Shown piece after piece: positions 5,950-11,175 of a stretch of DNA of 11,175 nt. The notes below the pieces were generated by a model. The model had not been told where the DNA came from. It did not search any database and was given only the letters and a program-made list of their open reading frames with translations. The number at the start of each line of letters is the position of its first letter. The stretch's first letter is position 1. The stretch covers positions 1 through 11,175 of the forward strand of contig CALFIV010000231.1 of the NCBI GenBank assembly GCA_937877295.1, written 5' to 3'. This DNA is from an uncultured Clostridia bacterium. GTDB taxonomy: Bacteria > Bacillota_A > Clostridia > Christensenellales > CAG-138. The position numbers and the translations under genes were made by a program.

Positions 5950-6404
5950 AGATTCATATCATCGGCGGCAGCGGCAGCGGAAAGACCACGCTGGCGCAAA
6001 AGCTTTCGGAAGCATACGGGATACCGCACTTCGATCTGGACGATCTGCAATGGGACAACGGCTCGGACCGCTACGGGATCAGGCGAGACGCAAAGGAGCG
6101 CGACGCGCTGCTTGCCGACCTTTTGAAGCGGGATGACTGGATCATCGAGGGCGTATATTATGCGTGGTGCGGGCAGTGCTTTGCCGATGCGGACCGCATC
6201 TATCTGTTGAACGTACCGCGGGCCGTGTACCGATACCGGATTGTTCGCCGGTTTTTTCGCAGAAAGCTCGGCTTGGAGCAGGGCAAAAAGGAGACGCTGC
6301 AATCTCTGCGAGCGCTTCTCGACTGGGCGGACCGGTATCAGAAGGTGAATATGGTCGAAATCCGCAAACTGCTTGAACCGTATGCGGACAAGGTGATCGA
6401 ATAG
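5946..6404 (+). CDS. P-loop nucleotide-binding protein, FlaR/adenylate-kinase-like
   Basis: A 152-residue cytoplasmic protein with a Walker A motif at the N-terminus (IIGGSGSGKTTLA, Lys13), an HFDLDDLQWD segment at about 28-37 that fits the substrate-lid region of small P-loop kinases, a DWIIEGVYY strand, and IYLLNVPRAVYRYRIVRRFFRR near 90-111. This is the layout of the 'DNA topology modulation protein FlaR-related' group of adenylate-kinase-like proteins; the substrate is unknown. I chose the ATG at 5946, which overlaps the upstream TGA and has GGGAG seven bases before it, over the in-frame upstream GTG at 5889. A terminator follows at 6427. Confidence 0.82.
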   Translation: MKIHIIGGSGSGKTTLAQKLSEAYGIPHFDLDDLQWDNGSDRYGIRRDAKERDALLADLLKRDDWIIEGVYYAWCGQCFADADRIYLLNVPRAVYRYRIVRRFFRRKLGLEQGKKETLQSLRALLDWADRYQKVNMVEIRKLLEPYADKVIE

Positions 6405-6426
6405 ACTGTCCCACTTTGCCGGACAG

Positions 6427-6455
6427 AGGCGCGGAAATTGCTCCGCGCCTTTTTT
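6427..6455 (+). terminator. Intrinsic terminator after the P-loop gene
   Basis: AGGCGCGGA (6427-6435) pairs with TCCGCGCCT (6442-6450) around a six-base loop, followed by six T. The T-run touches the stop codon of the convergent gene at 6454. There is no T-run on the minus side, so it serves the plus strand. Confidence 0.88.
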
Positions 6456-6660
6456 ATCGTACAAACGGCGCGCGATAGGAAGCGTTGATTTCGGAAAGCT
6501 CCTGTTCGCCGTCGATATACGGCTGATAGATCGCTTCGATGCGTCCGCCGCCGAGATTGTCACAGCCGTTGCAGAATTCGCAGTCCGTTCCGCAAGCGCC
6601 CCAAAGCGCTTCGTGCACAATGCGCTTACGCTCCTCGCGCGTGGTATCCTTGATCAGCAA
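6454..6660 (-). CDS. Small Cys-rich conserved protein, upstream region lost
   Basis: A 68-residue protein starting MLIKDTTREERKRIVHEALW if the TTG at 6660 is used, then a C-x3-C-x2-C-x2-C cluster at Cys23-27-30-33 that could bind zinc or an Fe-S cluster, and a C-terminus IYQPYIDGEQELSEINASYR. It looks like a short conserved Clostridia protein; I do not know a proven function. The frame is open upstream but the residues before MLIKD look like noise, and the minus strand before the TTG has no ribosome binding site or promoter. The base right before the gene is where the phage-like sequence on the plus strand begins, so the gene has probably lost its 5' control region, and possibly an ATG, at a recombination junction. 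Confidence 0.6.
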   Translation of the reverse strand: MLIKDTTREERKRIVHEALWGACGTDCEFCNGCDNLGGGRIEAIYQPYIDGEQELSEINASYRAPFVR

Positions 6661-6677
6661 TATCCGGCGCTGGAAAC

Positions 6678-6833
6678 GTGAGGTTTTGGCGTGTGATTCT
6701 GCGGGCGTCCCGAACGGACGCGCTGCGGAACGGTTGTCGTATTGAAACCGCGTACAAAACGACTTTATCCGGCAAACCGGTTTTAAGAAACAGTTTGACA
6801 GAACTTCTGTCGTCGGGTATGATAGGAGCGTAA
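6678..6833 (+). CDS. 51-residue frame, possible tail of an upstream phage gene
   Basis: An open frame from a GTG at 6678 to TAA at 6831-6833. The part from about residue 20, CRIETAYKTTLSGKPVLRNS followed by LTELLSSGMIGA, has the composition of a real protein C-terminus and the AAC/AAA/GCG-rich codon use of the neighbouring phage-like genes. It has no ribosome binding site, so it could be a gene tail whose start lies beyond the junction at about 6660-6680, possibly the partner protein of a lost cassette. I cannot name it. Confidence 0.3.
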   Translation: MRFWRVILRASRTDALRNGCRIETAYKTTLSGKPVLRNSLTELLSSGMIGA

Positions 6834-6871
6834 GCAGCGCAGCCACGAACGCGGCAAAGGCGCAAAGGATC

Positions 6872-7207
6872 GTGGACGCGGCAAAAAAGAAATCCGGCAT
6901 TCGCGGAACTGTACGGGCGATCACAAGGAAAGTCAGCGCAAACGGGCTTTCGTTCGACCATACGCATATCAACGTCGAACGCGGTCACGACGTCACGGAC
7001 GCGGAGGCGCGCTCATATATCGAAAACGCCGTTGCGGTCATATTTCGGACAAAGAACGGCGTAAAATACGCAAACTACTTTTCGTCGGACGGGGCCGCCT
7101 ATGTGGACATTGACGGAAAGACGATCCGAACCGCATTCAAGCGGGAACAATACGACGAAAAGACGATTGCATTTTTACAAGAGGTCATAAATGGATGGAA
7201 CAAATAA
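6872..7207 (+). CDS. Detached phage-type toxin domain, cassette 3
   Basis: A 111-residue frame with a GTG start; the frame is open upstream to about 6748 with an Ala/Lys-rich helical stretch (SAATNAAKAQRIVDAAKKK), so the true start is uncertain and it may be a C-terminal fragment. The core reads SGIRGTVRAI, SFDHTHINVERGHDVTDAEA, FRTKNGVKYANYFSSDGAAY, then KTIRTAFKREQYDE. The FDxxHxNxERGH element with conserved His and Arg residues is one I associate with C-terminal domains of phage minor head proteins and polymorphic toxins; the activity is unknown. The last 17 bases overlap the next gene. Unlike cassettes 1 and 2 it is followed by an intact terminator and then a scaffold-like gene, the usual phage head-module order. 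Confidence 0.6.
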   Translation: MDAAKKKSGIRGTVRAITRKVSANGLSFDHTHINVERGHDVTDAEARSYIENAVAVIFRTKNGVKYANYFSSDGAAYVDIDGKTIRTAFKREQYDEKTIAFLQEVINGWNK

Positions 7208-7376
7208 CAGCATGAATACCGTATTTTGCCCGCTCGTCGATTCAATGATCGACGCGGTCGATTGCGCGGTCAACCAGGACGTTTCCGAAAGGATGCTGAA
7301 ACCGAGCGCCACGAGTGAGCGCTATCTTGTAAAAGACGACTGGCGCGATATATGCCTATCGTGTAAGAACCACTAA
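7191..7376 (+). CDS. Small Cys-containing phage-associated protein, partner of cassette 3
   Basis: A 61-residue protein. After a short start it reads TVFCPLVDSMIDAVDCAVNQ, then VKDDWRDICLSCKNH at the C-terminus. The CPL, internal Cys and terminal CxxCxxH pattern suggests a small zinc-binding protein of the kind often encoded in Clostridia prophages. The ATG at 7191 overlaps the toxin-like gene and has AGAGG seven bases before it; an internal ATG at 7212 would give a 54-residue product starting MNTVFCP and cannot be excluded. It takes the position occupied by the immunity candidates in cassettes 1 and 2, but immunity function is only inferred. Confidence 0.6.
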   Translation: MDGTNNSMNTVFCPLVDSMIDAVDCAVNQDVSERMLKPSATSERYLVKDDWRDICLSCKNH

Positions 7377-7390
7377 GAACCACGCAGAAT

Positions 7391-7417
7391 AAAAGCACCT
7401 GGCAAGGGTGCTTTTTT
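7391..7417 (+). terminator. Intrinsic terminator after cassette 3
   Basis: AAAAGCACC (7391-7399) pairs with GGTGCTTTT (7407-7415) around a seven-base loop, with the T-run at the 3' side. Bases 7387-7405 are repeated exactly at 5285-5303, where the right arm is missing. Confidence 0.85.
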
Positions 7418-7480
7418 CATTCCCCGAAATCCATCAAGAAAAGCGGCGGATTCCCATGACCGCTGCACCTCCTTCGCATA

Positions 7481-7509
7481 GGGAGCGGACTGATCCTCCG
7501 CTCCCTTTT
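7481..7509 (+). terminator. Second hairpin ahead of the scaffold-like gene
   Basis: GGGAGCGGA (7481-7489) pairs with TCCGCTCCC (7497-7505), then TTTT; outer CATAG/CTATG bases add symmetry. It could be a terminator or a leader hairpin limiting expression of the gene at 7618. No gene is evident between 7420 and 7617 otherwise. Confidence 0.7.
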
Positions 7510-7544
7510 CTATGCACAAATCCCTCTTCGGGTTTGGTATATGC

Positions 7545-7610
7545 CGACGGGCTATAAACGGACGCCGACGGGCAAAAAACGGAATTTACAGACGACGGTC
7601 TATAAACGGA
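7545..7610 (+). repeat. Three imperfect 18-bp repeats upstream of the scaffold-like gene
   Basis: Copies at 7545-7562, 7566-7583 and 7593-7610 follow CGACGG-(G/T)C-(TAT or AAA)-AAACGGA. The first and third differ at one base; the second differs in the AT part. The last copy runs into the GGAGG ribosome binding site, so repeats may affect translation or be binding sites for a protein. Confidence 0.6.
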
Positions 7611-7617
7611 GGTATTT

Positions 7618-8019
7618 ATGGCAGACACAGGAACACAGCAGGGCGCACCCGCCGCAGCGCAGCAGCAGAGCGCACCCGCACCGGTGGACGTCGGGCAGCT
7701 TGCAAACTCGCTCCTCGACGCACTCGACAATAGGAACCGCCGCACCGAAAACGGCGTCGTGCGATCCTACGCGCAGCAATACGGTATGACGGAAGCCGAG
7801 GTTTCCGAGATCCTTGCGAAAGCGCGAAACGAACGGAACTCGAAGCCGACCGAAGCGCAGCAAGCGCAGATCGACGCGGCGCTCGGCAAGGCAAACGAGC
7901 GACTTGTGGCTGCCGAAGTCAAGGCGGTCGGGGCAACGCTCGGGCTGCTTGACGCAGACGTCGCTTTGACGCTGATCGACCGAAAGAAGATAAGCTTTCT
8001 TTGCGTGATCGCAGCATGA
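7618..8019 (+). CDS. Phage capsid scaffold-like protein, C-terminus replaced by junction
   Basis: A 133-residue frame. Residues 1-30 are Ala/Gln/Pro-rich (GTQQGAPAAAQQQSAPAP), then a helical, charged region (MTEAEVSEILAKARNERN; PTEAQQAQIDAALGKANERL) continuing to ATLGLLDADVALTLIDRKKI. This layout, a disordered N-terminus followed by long helices, fits phage head scaffold proteins, and it lies after a head-protein-type toxin cassette, as in phage packaging modules. A strong GGAGG lies six bases before the ATG. The usual C-terminal half is missing: after about residue 125 the sequence changes to the aldo/keto reductase remnant, which fixes the stop. Structural role is inferred; no capsid gene follows, so it cannot work as part of a virion here. 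Confidence 0.6.
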   Translation: MADTGTQQGAPAAAQQQSAPAPVDVGQLANSLLDALDNRNRRTENGVVRSYAQQYGMTEAEVSEILAKARNERNSKPTEAQQAQIDAALGKANERLVAAEVKAVGATLGLLDADVALTLIDRKKISFLCVIAA

Positions 8020-8573
8020 TTACGATCTGCTGTTTCTGCATCAGCCGACCGACAACTGGCGCGAGGGATACCGCAACATCGAACGCGCGGTCAAGGCGGA
8101 CAAGGTCCGTGCGATCGGCCTTTCCAACTTTCCGCAGGAGCTTTTGCGCGAGGCGATCGACACGATGGAGCTGAAGCCGCAGACGGTGCAGGTCGAGGCA
8201 CATCCGTACTTCCCGCAGACCGCGCTCAAAAAGATCCTCGCCGAGACCGGCATGGGACTCATGGGCATGGTATCCTCTGGGCCACGGCGACAAGAATCTT
8301 GTCAATGAGCCGGTTTTCTCGGAGCTTGCAAAGAAGTATGGCAAGACCAACGCCCAGATCATCCTGCGCTGGCATGTGCAGTCGGGCAATGTCGTGATCC
8401 CCGGTTCGAAGAATCCGGCGCACATCCGCGACAACTTCGACATCTTCGACTTTGTGCTGACCGACGAGGATATGGCGGCGATCGCCAAGGTCGACAGGGG
8501 CGTGCGCTATTACACCGCAACGCCGGAAGCGCTCAATGCCTACGCGCACATGGAGCTCGGCCCGGACCTGTAA
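8016..8573 (+). pseudogene. Aldo/keto reductase, beheaded and frameshifted
   Basis: Two adjacent frames together give about 185 residues of an aldo/keto reductase. The first frame reads DYDLLFLHQPTDNWREGY, KVRAIGLSNFPQELL and QVEAHPYFPQTALKK; at about 8263-8265 an extra G shifts the frame, and the second continues WYPLGHGDKNLVNEP, AKKYGKTNAQIILRWHVQ, VIPGSKNPAHIRDNFDIFDF and ends normally at 8573. The catalytic His (in LFLHQP) remains, but the N-terminal third with the Asp, Tyr and Lys of the catalytic tetrad is absent, replaced by the phage scaffold-like gene. Family members are about 280 residues. It cannot make an active enzyme and its codon use matches the host genes downstream, so it is probably the old chromosomal flank hit by the phage-derived DNA. 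Confidence 0.85.
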
Positions 8574-8582
8574 GAGAAAACC

Positions 8583-8618
8583 TGCCGCTGTGCGCTTGCT
8601 TCTTCGCGCACAGCGGCA
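8583..8618. repeat. 13-bp hairpin after the reductase remnant
   Basis: TGCCGCTGTGCGC (8583-8595) pairs perfectly with 8606-8618 around a ten-base loop. There is no T-run; instead a TATAAT follows immediately. It could be a weak terminator for the reductase or part of the control of the next gene. Confidence 0.7.
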
Positions 8619-8624
8619 TATAAT
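8596..8624 (+). promoter_or_regulatory. Promoter of the LtrA-family gene, overlapping the hairpin
   Basis: TTGCTT (8596-8601), 17-base spacer, consensus TATAAT (8619-8624), 33 bases upstream of the ATG at 8658. The -35 box is in the hairpin loop and the spacer is the hairpin's right arm. Confidence 0.6.
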
Positions 8625-8657
8625 GAAGGTACATCCGATCGGGGAGGGGAAATCACG

Positions 8658-9785
8658 ATGGCAGAGCTGATGAAGGAGAAAAAGGTCGAATATCTGGAGC
8701 TGATCTACGACCTGATCTTCGTCTATATCATCGGACGCAACAATTCGCTTTTGCAGCATATCGAAAACGGATTCGTTCCGGGCGGCGTCTTTTTTGCGTA
8801 CGTGCTCGGAACGCTTGCCGTCATTCAGATCTGGAACTACAGCACGTTCTACATCAATGTCTACGGCAGAAACGGCACGCGCGACCATGTATTTCTCTTC
8901 ATCAATATGTTCCTGCTCTATTTTATGGCGGACAGCACAAGCGTCTACTGGCAGTCGTCGGTCTATAAATATTCCGCGGCATGGCTGCTGATCCTTGTGA
9001 ACCTCGGCGTGCAGCACATCATCGAGCTGCGCGACCACCGCGATTCGGATTTGGAACGCAGACAGCTTCGGCACAAAGCATTTATCCTGTTCGGCGAGGC
9101 AGCGCTGATCGGCGTGCATATGCTCATTTACGCGCTGACCGGGTATACGGCGGCGTATCTGCCGATCGCGTTCGGCGTCGTTGCCATGCTGCTTTCAAGC
9201 GGACGCAATGCGTTAGCGCCCGTCGATTTCGCGCATCTGTCCGAGCGCGCCATGCTCTATGTGGTGTTCACCTTCGGAGAGATGATCATCTCCATCACGC
9301 CGTACTTTGAAGATAATATCTCGGCGGTCTCATTGTATTTTTCCACCATGGCTTTTTTGATCGTGGCAGGATTGTTCTTAAGCTATGAGGTGCTTTACAA
9401 TAAAATTGTTGACCGTGAGCTGATAACGAACGGCACCGGCTACATGCTGCTCCATGTATTTCTGATCTTTGCGCTCAACAATATCTCAGTGGCACTGGAA
9501 TTCATGCGTGAGGAAGAGGTGGCGCTCCTGCCCAAGATCATGTTCATAACAGGGTCTTTTATGCTTTATTTTATCTGCCTGTTCATGATGGGAATTTATG
9601 CCAAAAAGAGATGCGCTTTTAACGCAAAATTTTATCTGTTTATCGGTCTGGTCGGGATCAGTTTCTTTGTGTTCATGCTGATTTTCAGAACGAACATGTA
9701 TCTGAATATAGCGGTCAGCGTGATCTATGTCATGGCGATTTTTTGGATTTTATACAGGAGGGGAAAAGTGCATGTGGAGGGATGA
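8658..9785 (+). CDS. LtrA-family (low temperature requirement A) integral membrane protein
   Basis: A 375-residue polytopic membrane protein of the LtrA family, about the usual family length. The family marks are the N-terminal VEYLELIYDLIFVYIIG, which corresponds to the ELFFDLVFV box, and HLSERAMLYVVFTFGEMIIS near 193-212, which corresponds to the ER...GE box. I count roughly ten or more hydrophobic segments spread over the length, with a short basic C-terminus (YRRGKVHVEG). LtrA was named for a cold-growth phenotype in Listeria; the molecular function is not established. A strong GGGGAGGGG site lies 11 bases before the ATG, and a promoter is readable at 8596-8624. The gene has its own context downstream of the reductase remnant, 82 bases before the flavoprotein gene. 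Confidence 0.87.
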   Translation: MAELMKEKKVEYLELIYDLIFVYIIGRNNSLLQHIENGFVPGGVFFAYVLGTLAVIQIWNYSTFYINVYGRNGTRDHVFLFINMFLLYFMADSTSVYWQSSVYKYSAAWLLILVNLGVQHIIELRDHRDSDLERRQLRHKAFILFGEAALIGVHMLIYALTGYTAAYLPIAFGVVAMLLSSGRNALAPVDFAHLSERAMLYVVFTFGEMIISITPYFEDNISAVSLYFSTMAFLIVAGLFLSYEVLYNKIVDRELITNGTGYMLLHVFLIFALNNISVALEFMREEEVALLPKIMFITGSFMLYFICLFMMGIYAKKRCAFNAKFYLFIGLVGISFFVFMLIFRTNMYLNIAVSVIYVMAIFWILYRRGKVHVEG

Positions 9786-9803
9786 TCCATTGCGTTCGGT
9801 GTG

Positions 9804-9893
9804 ATGTATGAAAAGATGCTTCGTGAATGGTGTGAACATTGCATCAAGGAATTGGAGGAGATAAAATATGCAGATCCTGCTGATCAACGGTAG
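9804..9893 (+). CDS. Possible 29-residue leader peptide or remnant
   Basis: A short frame MYEKMLREWCEHCIKELEEI continuing to a stop at 9893, overlapping the start of the flavoprotein gene by 26 bases. It has no good ribosome binding site. The Lys/Glu-rich amphipathic text could be the tail of a lost regulator or a translational-coupling leader. Weak call. Confidence 0.25.
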   Translation: MYEKMLREWCEHCIKELEEIKYADPADQR

Positions 9894-11175
9894 TCCGAAG
9901 GGCAAGAGGAGTAATTCACTCAGACTTGCAAACAGTTTTATCGAGGGGCTGAAACAAAAGAAAGAAGAAAGCGGAGAGCAGGTGACGGTCTGTGAGATGG
10001 ATGTCGCAGCGCTCAAGATCGGAGCCTGCAGGGGCTGCTTTTCCTGTTGGCAGGCGACACCGGGGGAGTGTTGTATCAAGGACGATATGCCGCAGGTGAT
10101 CGAGAAGCAGATAGAAGCGGATCTGATCGTGTGGAGTTTCCCGCTCTATTATTTCAACGTGCCCGGGATCCTGAAAAATCTGATTGACAGGCAGCTGCCG
10201 ATGAATCTTCCTTTTATGAGCAAGAGCGACAGAGGATACGGAAGCGGAGGACACGATTCACGATATGACATGAAGGGCACAAAGCATGTGCTGATATCCA
10301 CCTGCGGGTTTTACTCCGCGAAGGGCAATTATGACAGTGTCCGGATGATGTTTGATCATTTTCTCGGCAAGGACAATTACGAGACGATTTTTTGCGGACA
10401 GGGAGAATTGTTCCGGGTGAAAGAATTGTCCGCCAGAACGGATGAGTATCTTGATATCGTAAAGACAGCGGGCGAAGAATATGCCGCCGGTTCCATCTCC
10501 GAAGCGACTGAGAACAAACTGCATGAGCTTTTGTATCCGCGAGAAGTGTTCGAGGAAATGGCGGACGCGAGCTGGGACATCAGCAGGGAATCGGGCGAGA
10601 AGGAGCCCTATGACCTGATCTTTACGAGGCAGATGGCGGCGCTCTACAATAAAGACGCCTATGACGGAAAAGACAGAGTTCTTGAAATGCATTACACCGA
10701 TCTCGGAAACACCTATCAGATCCTTTTGGGCAAAGACGGAAGTAAGGTTTATACGGACGGAAAGTTCGCGGCGACAACGCATATCAATACTTCTTTCGAG
10801 GTCTGGTCGGCTATATCCCGGGGGGAGATGAGCGGCGCTGAAGCGCTGGGAAACGGCATGTATACGGTATCCGGTGATTTTTCGCTGATGATAGACTGGG
10901 ATCGATTTTTCGGCAGTACGAAGGCACAGGCTACGGAAGGAGGTAAAACAAAGCCGGAGGAGACGGGACTAAAGAAACCTTCCATGACAACGATGCTGAT
11001 CCCGTGGATCACTTTCTGGATTGCGGTATCCTTCAGCTCGGATCTTGGCGCGGTGATCACCATGGCAGTCTGCGCGCTGGTGCCCCTGTTCATGAGGAAG
11101 CATAAACTGGTCATATGGGATCAGTTGTCGATCGCGGCGGTCGCGCTTTTGTCAGCGGCAGCATTCATAAGCGGC
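9868..11175 (+). CDS. Flavin reductase - SCP2 - transmembrane fusion protein (cut by window edge)
   Basis: The frame is open to the window end, giving 436 residues without a stop. Residues 1-190 are an NAD(P)H-dependent FMN reductase/flavodoxin-fold domain: LLINGSPKGKRSNS at 4-17 (phosphate loop), the Cys-rich GACRGCFSCWQATPGECC at 52-69, then FPLYYFNVPGILKNLIDR at 91-108. Residues about 250-350 resemble the SCP2 sterol-carrier fold (VLEMHYTDLGNTYQILLG, then a MSGAEALGNGMYTVSGDF segment). From about 376 come two hydrophobic segments with a short basic linker (FMRKHKLVIWDQ), so the protein is probably tied to the membrane. The ATG has GGAGGAG at a good distance. The triple combination points to reduction of a lipophilic or quinone-like substrate, which is inference. 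Confidence 0.82.
   Translation, partial: MQILLINGSPKGKRSNSLRLANSFIEGLKQKKEESGEQVTVCEMDVAALKIGACRGCFSCWQATPGECCIKDDMPQVIEKQIEADLIVWSFPLYYFNVPGILKNLIDRQLPMNLPFMSKSDRGYGSGGHDSRYDMKGTKHVLISTCGFYSAKGNYDSVRMMFDHFLGKDNYETIFCGQGELFRVKELSARTDEYLDIVKTAGEEYAAGSISEATENKLHELLYPREVFEEMADASWDISRESGEKEPYDLIFTRQMAALYNKDAYDGKDRVLEMHYTDLGNTYQILLGKDGSKVYTDGKFAATTHINTSFEVWSAISRGEMSGAEALGNGMYTVSGDFSLMIDWDRFFGSTKAQATEGGKTKPEETGLKKPSMTTMLIPWITFWIAVSFSSDLGAVITMAVCALVPLFMRKHKLVIWDQLSIAAVALLSAAAFISG

Noticed and set aside
6661..6972. N-terminal extension of the Cys-rich minus-strand gene
   Set aside because: The extension is antisense to the phage-like coding stretch and looks random; the recognisable protein begins at the TTG at 6660.
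7545..7610. CRISPR-like repeat cluster
   Set aside because: Only three imperfect 18-bp units with 3-9 base gaps; no spacers of CRISPR size and no cas genes.
8259..9119. 286-residue minus-strand frame
   Set aside because: It is antisense to the LtrA gene and the reductase remnant, has no family resemblance and crosses the intergenic hairpin and promoter.

Overview
The window looks like a GC-moderate to GC-rich chromosome of an anaerobic gut-type Clostridia (Firmicutes). This is inferred from strong GGAGG ribosome binding sites, TTGACA/TATAAT-type promoters, Firmicutes-style intrinsic terminators, and families common in that class (RpiR/SIS regulators, YhcH, LtrA, FlaR-like P-loop protein, SCP2-fused flavoproteins). 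No rRNA, tRNA or CRISPR array was found.

Left part (1-3440, minus strand): an RpiR-type regulator gene with its own promoter and terminator is followed, from a second near-consensus promoter, by a tight cluster: YhcH/YiaL-family protein, metallo-beta-lactamase-fold hydrolase, HpcH/HpaI-type class II aldolase, and a family-5 ABC solute-binding lipoprotein that runs off the left edge. The logic is uptake of a small organic substrate, followed by sugar or sugar-acid style catabolism. A shared AT-rich motif sits exactly 12 nt downstream of both -10 boxes and could be the regulator's operator.

Middle (about 3440-8020): an AT-rich, structured non-coding stretch (direct repeats, strong hairpins, nested inverted repeats) leads into a mosaic of phage-head-module debris. 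I see three detached C-terminal toxin-like domains (4220-4525, 4786-5067, 6872-7207). Each is followed, with overlap or a gap of only a few bases, by a small gene (4522-4764, 5072-5290, 7191-7376), the layout of toxin-immunity cassettes fused to phage minor head proteins. A terminator and a phage scaffold-like gene (7618-8019) follow, preserving head-module order. Two apparently host genes (ParB/sulfiredoxin-like protein and a FlaR-like P-loop protein, 5323-6404, with terminator) and a convergent 68-residue Cys-rich gene lie between the second and third cassettes. Several breakpoints are visible: half of a terminator repeated at 5285 and 7387, a small gene with nothing recognisable upstream of its TTG start at about 6660, and the scaffold gene running into a beheaded, frameshifted aldo/keto reductase near 8010.

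Right part (8580-11175, plus strand): an LtrA-family membrane protein gene with a promoter embedded in a hairpin, then a flavin reductase - SCP2 - transmembrane fusion gene that is cut by the right edge. The most interesting element is the middle array of orphan phage toxin/partner cassettes and its rearrangement junctions.
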